Below, one piece after another: positions 1 through 8,013 of a DNA stretch of 64,000 nucleotides; position 1 is the stretch's first letter; the number at the start of each line of letters is the position of its first letter. Made by a program: the position numbers and the translations under genes. The notes below the pieces were generated by a model. That model worked only from the letters and a program-made list of their open reading frames with translations. It did no database searches and had not been told where the DNA came from. The DNA lies in assembly GCA_964485095.1 (NCBI GenBank), contig CAZAIB010000002.1, forward strand, positions 71,351 to 135,350, written 5' to 3'. Origin of the DNA: CAYNWT01 sp964485095. GTDB lineage: Bacteria; Planctomycetota; Planctomycetia; Planctomycetales; Planctomycetaceae.

Positions 1-50
1 GTCGATAAAGACTCAGATAGCGGACTCCAATTCATCGGAAGAACCTCGCA

Positions 51-932
51 ATGAGCGGTCTGAGAATCTTCAAAGTCAAACGCGTGGCGGTTGCAGCAGC
101 ATTGTGTTTCCTGACCTGTAGCAGCGCGTCTGCTCAGTTGCCATGGCAGGGCGATGTCCGGGCTGCATTGAAGCAGGCCAAGGCAAGCGGTAAGCCGATG
201 ATGATCCAGTTTACCGCAGACTGGTGCACGTTCTGCCACAAGATGAAGGCCACAACTTTCACAGACCCGGCTGTTGTACAGCAAGTGAACACGCAGTTCA
301 TTCCAGTCATGCTGGACGCAGATCAACATGCCGAGCTGGTCGAAAAGCTGGCTCTCAAAGGGCTCCCTGCAACAGTTGTTGTGGATCCTAACCTGAGGAT
401 CCTGAAGAAGCTTAACGGCTTCCAAAAGTCCGATAAGCTTCTGGCCGAACTGGGGTCAGTTGTGGCCGCTCGCCGCAAAGTCGCATCGGTCGGATACTCA
501 AAGGTCCAACAGACACAGACTCCCGTCAATAAAAAGAAGGCGGGCCCACTTCCCAAAGTGACTCAAAAGACTCAGCCTGCGAAAGCCAAGGTCACTCCAA
601 AGCCAACACGCAACTACGCGTTCGGTGGCCTGTGCCTGGTTTCACTTCGCAACGATCGAACACTCCAGCGTGGCAACCCACGCTACGCTTTGAAGTATCG
701 CGGCACCACGGTTTCCTTCGCGACCAAAATGGAAATGGAAGCGTTCCAGGACAACCCCGAGATCTACTGGCCAAAGCATGACGGCGTCTGCCAGGTCTCA
801 GCCAAAGACGGCAAGACTCAACAGGGACGGCCGGAGTTCGGCGTCATGTTCCGCGACGAAGTTTGGATGTTCTCATCAGCTGAGAAGATGAACCGGTTCG
901 TTGAGAACCCGGAACTCTACGTCAGCTACTAG
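51..932 (+). CDS. Secreted thioredoxin-fold protein with two C-terminal YHS-like repeats
   Basis: 293 aa. An N-terminal signal peptide ends near SASAQ (residue 29). A thioredoxin-like domain follows (about 32-140), with W58-C59-T-F-C62-H, a CxxC redox pair, and a cis-proline in GLPAT (P106). A Lys/Pro/Thr-rich linker (about 150-187) leads to two tandem about 48-residue repeats (192-241 and 244-291). Each repeat carries a Cys-x-Val-Ser start, a Gly-x-Pro, and ends in F-x-x-NPE-x-Y, which resembles the YHS family. A role in thiol redox or metal handling outside the cytoplasm is inferred. The gene stands alone, with a likely terminator just after it shared with the convergent esterase. The thioredoxin fold is sure; the repeat assignment is less so. 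Confidence 0.85.
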   Translation: MSGLRIFKVKRVAVAAALCFLTCSSASAQLPWQGDVRAALKQAKASGKPMMIQFTADWCTFCHKMKATTFTDPAVVQQVNTQFIPVMLDADQHAELVEKLALKGLPATVVVDPNLRILKKLNGFQKSDKLLAELGSVVAARRKVASVGYSKVQQTQTPVNKKKAGPLPKVTQKTQPAKAKVTPKPTRNYAFGGLCLVSLRNDRTLQRGNPRYALKYRGTTVSFATKMEMEAFQDNPEIYWPKHDGVCQVSAKDGKTQQGRPEFGVMFRDEVWMFSSAEKMNRFVENPELYVSY

Positions 933-966
933 GCAAGCCTTCGAAGCACGCATCTGAGAAAACAAA

Positions 967-999
967 AGCGCGGCCTCAATAAGAGCCCGCTGCTTTTTT
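967..999. terminator. Probable bidirectional terminator between convergent genes
   Basis: An imperfect GC-rich hairpin (about 967-993, loop AATAA, one bulge and one mismatch) is followed by a T-run at 994-999 on the plus strand. On the minus strand it is followed by a looser T-rich stretch. It lies between the stop codons of the thioredoxin-like gene and the convergent esterase. Confidence 0.55.
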
Positions 1000-1759
1000 A
1001 TTTCGCGTCGGACTTCTTTGGCTTTCGTTTCTGCTTGAGCAACCATTCGTAGAACTCAGGATTGTCATACGTGGCCGTCCAGGAATCGTGGCCTGCTTCG
1101 GGGTAGACGGTGTACTTCACATCGTTCCCACGCTTCTTCAAAGCCTCAACCATTTCTTTCGAACGCCGCTCAGGCACGACATTGTCCTTGCCTCCGTGGA
1201 AAACCCACGTTGGCATCTTGTCAATCTGGTAAGCCTGAATCTTGTCACCACCGCCGCAAATCGGCGCGATTGCGGCGAACCGATCCGGCGCGTAGGCAGC
1301 CAGTGCGAAGGTTCCGAATCCGCCCATGCTGAGTCCGGTGACGTAGGTACGGTCGGCATCGACTTTGTACTTCTTCTGAATGTGGGTGACCAACTTGTCC
1401 AGATCGCCAGCATCCCACCAGCGGTTCTTTGGGCACTGCGGGGAGACGGTAATGAACGGGAACTTCTTACCCTTCGCTATCAACTTCGGCGGACCATGCA
1501 CTTTGACTCTGTCCAGATTGCTGCCGCGTTCTCCGGCGCCGTGAAGGAACAAGACCAACGGCCATTTCTCCTGTTTGTCGTACCCTTCCGGCAGCGACAC
1601 CAGGTACTGCATCTTAACGGTGACCTGGAACTCCACTTTCTCAGCCGTGAGAGGTTGAGCGTCTTCGGCTTTGTCCTGGATCATTGGCAAACACAGAAAA
1701 ATTGAGGCGGGGATTACGGCGGGAATCATGGTACAACTTTCGGTTCTGTTGCTAAGCAT
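998..1759 (-). CDS. Secreted alpha/beta-hydrolase (esterase / phospholipase-carboxylesterase type)
   Basis: 253 aa. A hydrophobic N-terminus looks like an export signal; an internal ATG at 1729 gives a more usual signal peptide and is an alternative start. The fold is read from LVLFLHGAGERG (oxyanion region), the nucleophile elbow GLSMGGFG, an Asp in the GGKDNVVP segment, and the His of EAGHDSW near the C-terminus, which together give a Ser-Asp-His triad. This resembles the planctomycete prolyl-oligopeptidase/dienelactone-type esterases that are often exported. The substrate cannot be told. The gene converges on the upstream thioredoxin-like gene. The long plus-strand ORF opposite is its antisense shadow. 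Confidence 0.85.
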   Translation of the reverse strand: MLSNRTESCTMIPAVIPASIFLCLPMIQDKAEDAQPLTAEKVEFQVTVKMQYLVSLPEGYDKQEKWPLVLFLHGAGERGSNLDRVKVHGPPKLIAKGKKFPFITVSPQCPKNRWWDAGDLDKLVTHIQKKYKVDADRTYVTGLSMGGFGTFALAAYAPDRFAAIAPICGGGDKIQAYQIDKMPTWVFHGGKDNVVPERRSKEMVEALKKRGNDVKYTVYPEAGHDSWTATYDNPEFYEWLLKQKRKPKKSDAK

Positions 1760-1870
1760 TCGAACTGTTCGGTCACAGGCTATTTAAAGCGACTGGACCG
1801 CCCACGGCTAACAAAATTGTAACCGCGAAACGAGACACTCGGAACGCACTGCCCGTTCTCAGGAGAGAAA

Positions 1871-2935
1871 ATGAAAACGCTACTGGTCGTCTGGAGTCTG
1901 TTGGGAACGCTGGCCACCGCGCAGGAACCGCTTCCGGTTTCGGTCACACCATTGAAAAGCGGAGTCAACGCGTCGTTCCGCGGACTGGCCGTTCGTGGTT
2001 CAAAAGAAGCGTGGGCAACGGGTTCTGCCGGAACAGTGGTTCGAACCCTGGACGCCGGACAGACATGGAAAGAGATCGCAGTCCCCTACGAACCCGTCAA
2101 AGACAAGGACGGGAAAGACGTTGCGATGGACTTCCGCGACGTCGAACTACTGCCCGACGGTTCGGTCATTCTGATGAGCATCGGTAACGGAGCGGCCTCG
2201 AAGTTGTTCCGATCGACCAACGGCGGCAAACAGTGGGAGGTCGTGCTGGAGAACAAAGACGAGAAGGGCTTCTTTGATGGACTTGTCTTCGACAAAGCTG
2301 GCAAGCAGGGCCTGCTGTTTGGCGATCCGTTGAATGGCCGATTGGACATGTACACAACATCCGACGGCGGGAAAACCTGGCAGGCAGTTCCGCAGCAAAA
2401 TCGTCCGAAGCTTGAAGAGGGTGAGTATGGGTTCGCGGCCAGCGGTACTGGCGCGGCGATGATTGGTTCTGAAATCTGGATTGGAACCGGTGGTTCCGTC
2501 GCCAGACTACACCACTCCAACGACGGCGGAAAAACATGGACCGCGCGGAAGACTCCGATGCGAAGTGGTAATCCGTCTTCAGGAATTTTCTCAATCGCCT
2601 TTGCGAACTCGAAACACGGCGTGGTCATCGGCGGCGACTATTTGAAGCCGAACGAAGTGTCTCAAAACGTAGCAGTGACTGTGGACGGAGGCCGAACTTG
2701 GGTCGATTCGGCCAACGTTGACATGCCACACAAGGCCTGCATTCAGGTCGTGGGCAAACAACACTTCGTCACTTGCGGGCGAACCGGGATCGCTTTCTCA
2801 GCCGATGGCGGTCGTTCGTGGCAGCCAATCTCCAATGTGTCCTACTACACATGCGCGTTCGACCCGGCCTCAGGCACAGGGTTTATGGCTGGCAAAGATG
2901 GTGGCATCGCAAGGTTCCAGGTTAAGCGGCCGTGA
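1871..2935 (+). CDS. Secreted YCF48-like beta-propeller with Asp-box (BNR) repeats
   Basis: 354 aa with a short signal peptide ending near TATAQ (residue 18). At least six Asp-box motifs of the form S/T-x-D/N-x-G-x-x-W are visible, for example LDAGQTW, STNGGKQW, TSDGGKTW, SNDGGKTW, TVDGGRTW and SADGGRSW. They are spaced as in a six- or seven-bladed propeller, and the family is like the photosystem-II assembly factor YCF48/HCF136 and BNR proteins. In a non-phototroph the function is unknown; a periplasmic or surface binding role is inferred. A good ribosome binding site (AGGAGA) lies 5 bases before the ATG. It is a single-gene unit. Confidence 0.85.
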   Translation: MKTLLVVWSLLGTLATAQEPLPVSVTPLKSGVNASFRGLAVRGSKEAWATGSAGTVVRTLDAGQTWKEIAVPYEPVKDKDGKDVAMDFRDVELLPDGSVILMSIGNGAASKLFRSTNGGKQWEVVLENKDEKGFFDGLVFDKAGKQGLLFGDPLNGRLDMYTTSDGGKTWQAVPQQNRPKLEEGEYGFAASGTGAAMIGSEIWIGTGGSVARLHHSNDGGKTWTARKTPMRSGNPSSGIFSIAFANSKHGVVIGGDYLKPNEVSQNVAVTVDGGRTWVDSANVDMPHKACIQVVGKQHFVTCGRTGIAFSADGGRSWQPISNVSYYTCAFDPASGTGFMAGKDGGIARFQVKRP

Positions 2936-3149
2936 ATCCCCGGGTCGCAATTTCAACCGGCACGCGAGAAAAGAAGCCGAGTGATCAACGCGCTTCGTCC
3001 AGTGACTTCGCGTGTGTCCCCATTGGTGCAGCGAACCGTTATCGCGAGGGCCTGCTGTCACAGCGTGCGCTTGCGGTGGCCAACCACTGCTCGGATACTA
3101 TTCGTAACTGGACCTCATCAAAATACTCTGAATATTCAAGGGAACCAAC

Positions 3150-3698
3150 ATGCTTAGAAACGCAGCTCTTATCGCTGTGCTATGTATCGGCACAATGGTC
3201 GTTGCCCAGGACGGCGCGAAAAAGAAGAACAAGCAAAAGGGCAAGAAGATTGACGCAGCCGGCATGAATGCTGTTTGCCCAATGTCCGGTGGCAAGGTCG
3301 ACAACACAAAGTTCGCCAACTTCGGTGGCGGCAAAGTCTACTTCTGCTGTGACAAGTGCCTGACGAACTTCAACACCATGAAGGCCAAGATGAACCACCA
3401 GTTGGTTCAGACCGGTCAGCTAAAGCAGCTCGCTTGCCCAATCTCTGGTCACGATCTGGTCGAAGGCAATGAAGTGGAAGTCGCCGGCGTAAAAGTTGGC
3501 TTCTGCTGCGCGAAGTGCAAAGGAGCCGCTGAGAAGCTGGTTGCTGAGGACAAAGACGCAGCAGTCTTGGCGTACTTCAACAGCAAGCACCATTTCAAAG
3601 CGTTCAAGACAAAGCGTCAGATTAATCAGCAGATGAAACGAGACGCTGCTAAGAAAGAAAAGAAGAAGGACGCTGCAAAGACCGACGCTGCAAAGTAG
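3150..3698 (+). CDS. Secreted protein with two YHS/TRASH-like Cys domains and a Lys/Ala-rich tail
   Basis: 182 aa with a signal peptide (cleavage near VVAQD). Two similar Cys-rich modules follow. The first runs from VCPMSGGKV to YFCCDKCLTNF and the second from ACPISGHDL to GFCCAKCKGAA. Each has an upstream single Cys in a CP(M/I)SG context and a downstream CC-x-x-C, as in metal-binding YHS/TRASH-type domains. The last 30 residues are a Lys/Ala/Asp repeat tail. Transition-metal binding outside the cytoplasm is inferred; no transporter is adjacent. A strong terminator follows the gene. Confidence 0.8.
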   Translation: MLRNAALIAVLCIGTMVVAQDGAKKKNKQKGKKIDAAGMNAVCPMSGGKVDNTKFANFGGGKVYFCCDKCLTNFNTMKAKMNHQLVQTGQLKQLACPISGHDLVEGNEVEVAGVKVGFCCAKCKGAAEKLVAEDKDAAVLAYFNSKHHFKAFKTKRQINQQMKRDAAKKEKKKDAAKTDAAK

Positions 3699-3730
3699 TC
3701 AATTACTCGCACGTTGCTCCGAACACAAAA

Positions 3731-3760
3731 GGGATGTCCTGAACGGACATCCCTTTTTTT
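3731..3760 (+). terminator. Rho-independent terminator
   Basis: A perfect 9-bp stem (3731-3739 with 3745-3753, loop TGAAC) is followed directly by seven T. It ends the double-YHS gene. Confidence 0.92.
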
Positions 3761-3791
3761 ACGCACTCGGTCACTGCCCCCACAGATTCTT

Positions 3792-4184
3792 CTACGCTGG
3801 AGCTCCAAACACCTTGGCCAGCTGCATTCCCAGCCATACGAATGGCAAGCCAATCAGCAGGTTACCGGCGACGTTGGTCAGTGCGTCACCGACGCGGTTC
3901 TCCTGCAGCAACGTGACGGTTTCAAAACCGAACGTCGAAAAGGTCGTGAGCGCACCCAGGCAGCCGGTCACGATCAGTAATCGCCATGTTTGCTGGGAGG
4001 CGGTTGATTCGCCTCCCAGCGACAGGCTCATAACAAACCCGATTAGCAGGCAGCCCAGCATGTTCACAACGAAGGTTCCCACGTGTGGGTGCGTGGGAAT
4101 TCGCTGTTTCACAAACTCGCCGATCACATGACGCCCAATCGCGCCGATGCAGCCGCCAAGTCCAACCAGTAATAAAGAACGCAA
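3792..4184 (-). CDS. crcB: CrcB/FluC family fluoride channel
   Basis: 130 aa, the usual size for this dual-topology channel that exports F- and protects enolase and pyrophosphatase. Family motifs are present: GCIGAIGRH (residues 11-19), GTFVVNMLGC (36-45, with the pore Asn41) and the Phe-box region TTFSTFGFE (80-88). Four hydrophobic segments are visible. The start codon is TTG. It lies only two codons after the TAG of the upstream PQQ-propeller gene and in the same frame, and no other start is available upstream. It is the last gene of a minus-strand operon. No fluoride riboswitch precedes it because there is no room for one. Confidence 0.92.
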   Translation of the reverse strand: MRSLLLVGLGGCIGAIGRHVIGEFVKQRIPTHPHVGTFVVNMLGCLLIGFVMSLSLGGESTASQQTWRLLIVTGCLGALTTFSTFGFETVTLLQENRVGDALTNVAGNLLIGLPFVWLGMQLAKVFGAPA

Positions 4185-4190
4185 GTGAGG

Positions 4191-5378
4191 CTAGTCCTTC
4201 GCAATCTTCCACAGGCTGCCATCGCTGCGAACAAACAGGCTGCCTTTTGAGATCGCCGGTGTGCACAGGATTGTTTGAGCCAAGTCCATTTGCGAAACAA
4301 CTTCGCCTTTAGTGTCGCCGGGCTTAATCACATAGGCCACACCTTTCTCACTGAATGCGTACAGGTGACCGTTCGCGGCCAGTGGCGTTGAACTAAACGG
4401 CCCTTTGATTCGCATCTGCCATTTGCGTTCGCCGGTTGCGGCGTCGGCGCATGTGATGGCGTTGGAACCGACTGTGTACAGGTTCCCGTCGTAAGCGACC
4501 GGGCTCGGTGTCGATGGTCGCATGTTGGTCTTCTGCCAGGCTTTCTCGAAACTCTTCCGATCGGCCGACATCTTTAAAACGGTCAGCCCATTGGATGGGA
4601 AGAAAATCAAATCGCCGACAACTGTCGCTGACGGAACCGTGGACGCTCCATCTTCAAACTTCCAATGCTCCTTGCCTGTTTCAGCATCAATCGCTGACAG
4701 TCCAGCGGACGATTGCAGCAGCACAACGGAATCACTCACGACTGCTGGAGAGGTCCAGTTCGCAAGCTTTGGACGTTCGATCTTCCACTTCGTTTCTCCA
4801 GTAGCGGTATCCAATCCACACGCGAATGATTCCGCGTCGCTTTCCACCTGAACCACAACTGTCTTACCAACCACAACCGGCGAACTGGACATACCCAGAC
4901 TATTGCTGGCGTTCGGGTACTCGTAGCCCAAACCACGGTACCACTGCAGAGTTCCGTCCAGGTTGTGACACGCCAGGTCGTTGCTTGAATAAAACGAGAA
5001 CACGCGTTCGCCGTCGCTGGCGGGTGTTGGAGTAGCCACGCACATCTTGGAATGGCAAATCGTGCGGCCTGTTGCCAATGAAGTGCGTTCCCAAAGTTGT
5101 TTGCCGGTCCCGGCATCGAAACACAACGTGTGCAATTTGAGTTCCCGTAGCCCGCTGCTGGCAGTCAGGAACACTCGATCCCCGACCACAATCGGTCCGG
5201 ACAGCCCGCGTCCCGGAAGCTTGGTTTCCCACTTGATGTTCTCACCGCTGAGTTCAGTAGGAACACGTGTGTCGTTGACAACACCATTACTGCTGTTGCC
5301 GCGAAACTGTAGCCAGTCGTCTGCGATAGCGGTTCCGCCAACAGCAAACGCTACGGCAATTGTAAGAATAAGTCGCAT
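4191..5378 (-). CDS. Secreted PQQ-like (BamB-type) beta-propeller protein
   Basis: About 395 aa from the chosen ATG at 5378, which is preceded by GGAG and opens with a clean signal peptide ending AIADD. An upstream in-frame extension has no such features. The body holds repeated propeller blades of the type G-x-x-x-W, such as GKQLWERT, GTLQWYRG, GETKWKIE, GKEHWKFE and GERKWQMR, plus the DDWLQFRGN opening typical of planctomycete secreted PQQ-like proteins. True cofactor binding is not implied. It sits 41 bp after the preceding gene and 6 bp before crcB, so co-transcription is likely. A scaffold or binding role in the envelope is inferred. Confidence 0.85.
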   Translation of the reverse strand: MRLILTIAVAFAVGGTAIADDWLQFRGNSSNGVVNDTRVPTELSGENIKWETKLPGRGLSGPIVVGDRVFLTASSGLRELKLHTLCFDAGTGKQLWERTSLATGRTICHSKMCVATPTPASDGERVFSFYSSNDLACHNLDGTLQWYRGLGYEYPNASNSLGMSSSPVVVGKTVVVQVESDAESFACGLDTATGETKWKIERPKLANWTSPAVVSDSVVLLQSSAGLSAIDAETGKEHWKFEDGASTVPSATVVGDLIFFPSNGLTVLKMSADRKSFEKAWQKTNMRPSTPSPVAYDGNLYTVGSNAITCADAATGERKWQMRIKGPFSSTPLAANGHLYAFSEKGVAYVIKPGDTKGEVVSQMDLAQTILCTPAISKGSLFVRSDGSLWKIAKD

Positions 5379-5418
5379 TAGAATTATCTCCGTTCCCGCG
5401 TGCGCGGGTGAGTTGTTG

Positions 5419-6552
5419 TTATCGATTGGTGGAAGCCGATTTTTGCGCAGCACCTTCACGTACAGCCGTGCCGGTCTTGTCGCACACACGCAGGTTGAAT
5501 TGGTATCGCTGAGCCCAACTCTGTTCCTGTTCGTTCTGGCAAATCTTCAGCAGGATTCGATTGCTGCCCGCTTTCAGCTTTGCCGGAACCTGGTAGACAT
5601 CCATCACAAGACTGTTGGGTGTGCGGTGGTACTCTTCGCGACCAAAGACCAGCTCACCATTGATCCACAACTTCCAGGCGTTGGGTGTTGCGAGTCGAAT
5701 TTCGAGTTCCTGGGCGCGGTCAGATTTGAACTCCGTGGTCGCGTAAATGCACGAGCCTTTGAAGTTTTCCATGAGCTTCGCGATGTCGATATTCCCGTAG
5801 GAATCATCTGTCGAGAACTTCTTCCACTTCACCTTGCCCGACTCCCCGTCGAACTCACCGGCCAGGTTCAGATCCTTCTCTGGTGGATGGACGGCCGCGA
5901 AGCCAACGCCTTCTTTGTTGTTAAACGGGCCGACAACAGACCACGCTGGCAGGAAACCAAAGTGCTTTTGCAAATCGACCTTTGTGCCAAGCTTTTCAAG
6001 TGGCTTGATAATCTGTTTGACCTGGTCGTCGTGGATCGCTGCCGACAACGCTTTTTGGAACGTCTTCTTCGCCGCGTCGTTCTCCCCCGCATCCAGTTGC
6101 TTTGTGCCTTCCTTAAGTAACAGTTCAATTGCATCTCGACGGAACTCAGGAACCGGATCGAACAACATCGCCGGAATCGCGCGTTCAGCCAGAGATGGAT
6201 CTGTCTTCAGCATCCAGTCATAAGCCAGTCGTCGAGCGCGGCCGTCTTTTGTTCGATCTTCGACGAAGCCAGTCAGCTTCGCGGGTAGTTTGGATCCGGA
6301 CTTCAGCACCTTGCTGGCCGCATCTTCGAATGCCCCTCGCAGCCAGTTGGCTGTGACAGGATTGGTTCCCTGCATTGCGTCAAGGATAGGGACCAGCACA
6401 TCCGGCCCGCCGGTGCTCAGTTTTTGCATTGCTGCCTGAGCTTGTTTCGGTGTGGTGGCCTTTGCTTTCAGCGTGTCGATAGCTGAATTCTGTGCGTCGG
6501 CCGCCGGCACTGCCAATGTGAGGCAGGCCAGTGTCGTAAGAACAATTTTCAT
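5419..6552 (-). CDS. Secreted protein with helical-repeat region and C-terminal beta-sandwich
   Basis: 377 aa from the ATG at 6552 (GGAG just upstream; signal peptide ending AADAQ). The first half is helical and HEAT-like, with Ala/Leu-rich repeats and segments such as ERAIPAMLFDPVPEFRRDAI. The second half (from about FGFLPAWSVVGPF) contains NAWKLWINGELVFG and GSNRILLKICQ. These are typical of the sugar-binding-like sandwich domain in which planctomycete proteins show a W-K-x-W-x-N-G loop. It is the first gene of the operon with the PQQ propeller and crcB. Its leader resembles that of the PQQ gene. The function is unknown. Confidence 0.75.
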   Translation of the reverse strand: MKIVLTTLACLTLAVPAADAQNSAIDTLKAKATTPKQAQAAMQKLSTGGPDVLVPILDAMQGTNPVTANWLRGAFEDAASKVLKSGSKLPAKLTGFVEDRTKDGRARRLAYDWMLKTDPSLAERAIPAMLFDPVPEFRRDAIELLLKEGTKQLDAGENDAAKKTFQKALSAAIHDDQVKQIIKPLEKLGTKVDLQKHFGFLPAWSVVGPFNNKEGVGFAAVHPPEKDLNLAGEFDGESGKVKWKKFSTDDSYGNIDIAKLMENFKGSCIYATTEFKSDRAQELEIRLATPNAWKLWINGELVFGREEYHRTPNSLVMDVYQVPAKLKAGSNRILLKICQNEQEQSWAQRYQFNLRVCDKTGTAVREGAAQKSASTNR

Positions 6553-6757
6553 TCGTATTAGCTCCGTTCCCGTCTGGTGAGAATGAGCCGATTCTAGCTG
6601 CCACTGCGCACGAGTGGAACGAACCTGCAATTCCTGCCGCTTAACGACAATCCTTTCCCACCGAGGCCCACGAACTGTCGATTGAACGGCAACACCGCCT
6701 TCCGAGTTGCTTGCCGGCTGAACTACATTCCTCTGCCCAGTCACTTGGAGCGGAACC

Positions 6758-6976
6758 ATGAAGTTCAGCCGAGCGTTTTTAGTGTTGTCTCTTACCTTCG
6801 CGTGCACCGGTTGCACGACGTTCGACAAGGCGCTGCACGAACTGCAGCCACACCGATTGTGGCGGGTCAACCGTGGGCCGGCTCCGGGTCGAGAAGACTC
6901 CGCGTTCTTCTCCGTCAGTGACAATCTCGCCGTCGAAGCTCCAGTCCCGGGTGTTCCGGAAGCAGACCAAAAGTAG
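6758..6976 (+). CDS. Small putative lipoprotein
   Basis: 72 aa. A GGAG site lies 8 bases before the ATG. The N-terminus has a basic start, a hydrophobic stretch and a Cys-rich end (FACTGCTTF) that could be a lipoprotein signal, though neither possible Cys fits a perfect lipobox. The rest is short, hydrophilic and Pro-rich towards the end. No family is recognised. It lies between two minus-strand genes and ends 17 bp before the stop of the convergent epimerase gene. It is supported by the RBS and the signal only. Confidence 0.6.
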   Translation: MKFSRAFLVLSLTFACTGCTTFDKALHELQPHRLWRVNRGPAPGREDSAFFSVSDNLAVEAPVPGVPEADQK

Positions 6977-6993
6977 ACACGCTTTACCGTCTT

Positions 6994-7941
6994 TCACTTC
7001 TTCGACAGTGCGTCTTTCAGAGCCTCGGCAACGTCGGGCATCTTGAACTCAAAGCCCTCTTCCAGCAGGCGCCGCGGTACAACGTACCGACCGTAGAGCG
7101 CCAGTTCCGGATCGGTTCGGAATATCAACGGAGCACCGATGCGGACCATCCATTCGTAGGCCGGCAGACCAATTGGCATGCCAACCGCACGACGCAGGTG
7201 CCGCATGAACTCGACTTGCGGGATGGGTTGAGGAGCGGAAGCGATGTAGGCTCCCTGCATTGAACCGTCAGTCAAACCGCGTTCGAACAATCCGTTCATG
7301 TCGGTTTCATGAATCCAACTCAGCCCCTGCTTTCCACTACCAACGCGGCCACCCAGCCCGAGCTTCGCCAAAAAAGCCAGCGTCCTCATCGCGCCGGCTC
7401 CAGCTCCCTGGTCACGACCAACCACAAAGCTGGTTCTCAAAACAACGCCGCGCTGCGATGGCAAAATACTTTCCGCAAACGTCGCTTCCCACGCCTGCGC
7501 GACTGTGGGAGCTAACCCGTAACCGAATGCGGAATCTTCGTCGCAGACTGCCGTCGGTGGGTCGCCGTAGATATGAGCCGTACTCATTTGCACCCACACC
7601 GGCGGAGGCGAATCAATCGCTCGCATTGCCTGGCCGAGGACACGAGTCGATTCAACACGCGATCGCAGAATTTCGTCTTTGTGATCGGGCGTCTTGATGC
7701 AATCGACGGTCCGACCGGCAAGATTCACCAACCCATCAGCGCCGTTGAGTTCGTCCTTCCAGGCTTCCAGCGTTCTCCCGTCCCACTGCCGGTGCTGCCA
7801 CGGTCCAGCAGCCTTCGGCGCGTTCCGAGACAAGATAACAACCGACGCACCCAGCGATGCCAGGTGATGTGAAAGCGAAATGCCAAGAAAGCCGCTGCCT
7901 CCAGCGACGACGACTTTCTTGCCATCCAATGAACCAGACAT
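6994..7941 (-). CDS. TIGR01777 family NAD(P)-dependent epimerase (YfcH / SDR39U1 type)
   Basis: 315 aa, the normal family length. The dinucleotide-binding GGSGFLG lies at residues 14-20, VNLAG follows in the Rossmann core, and the C-terminal DUF1731-like part ends with GRYVVPRRLLEEGFEF. This is an atypical extended SDR of unknown substrate, conserved from bacteria to animals. It begins with ATG and no close partner precedes it. Neighbours give no pathway clue. Confidence 0.9.
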   Translation of the reverse strand: MSGSLDGKKVVVAGGSGFLGISLSHHLASLGASVVILSRNAPKAAGPWQHRQWDGRTLEAWKDELNGADGLVNLAGRTVDCIKTPDHKDEILRSRVESTRVLGQAMRAIDSPPPVWVQMSTAHIYGDPPTAVCDEDSAFGYGLAPTVAQAWEATFAESILPSQRGVVLRTSFVVGRDQGAGAGAMRTLAFLAKLGLGGRVGSGKQGLSWIHETDMNGLFERGLTDGSMQGAYIASAPQPIPQVEFMRHLRRAVGMPIGLPAYEWMVRIGAPLIFRTDPELALYGRYVVPRRLLEEGFEFKMPDVAEALKDALSKK

Positions 7942-8013
7942 GACGGATCCCTTCTCTCGTGTGAAAAGGGAACCGCAGATTCCGCAAGCGATTAACCCGC
8001 TTCAGCAAGACGA

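Noticed and set aside
1088..1705. 205-codon plus-strand frame
   Set aside because: It is antisense to the esterase with its catalytic motifs intact, lacks a ribosome site and has no protein-like features.
4185..4190. Fluoride riboswitch before crcB
   Set aside because: Only six bases separate the genes; there is no room for the motif.
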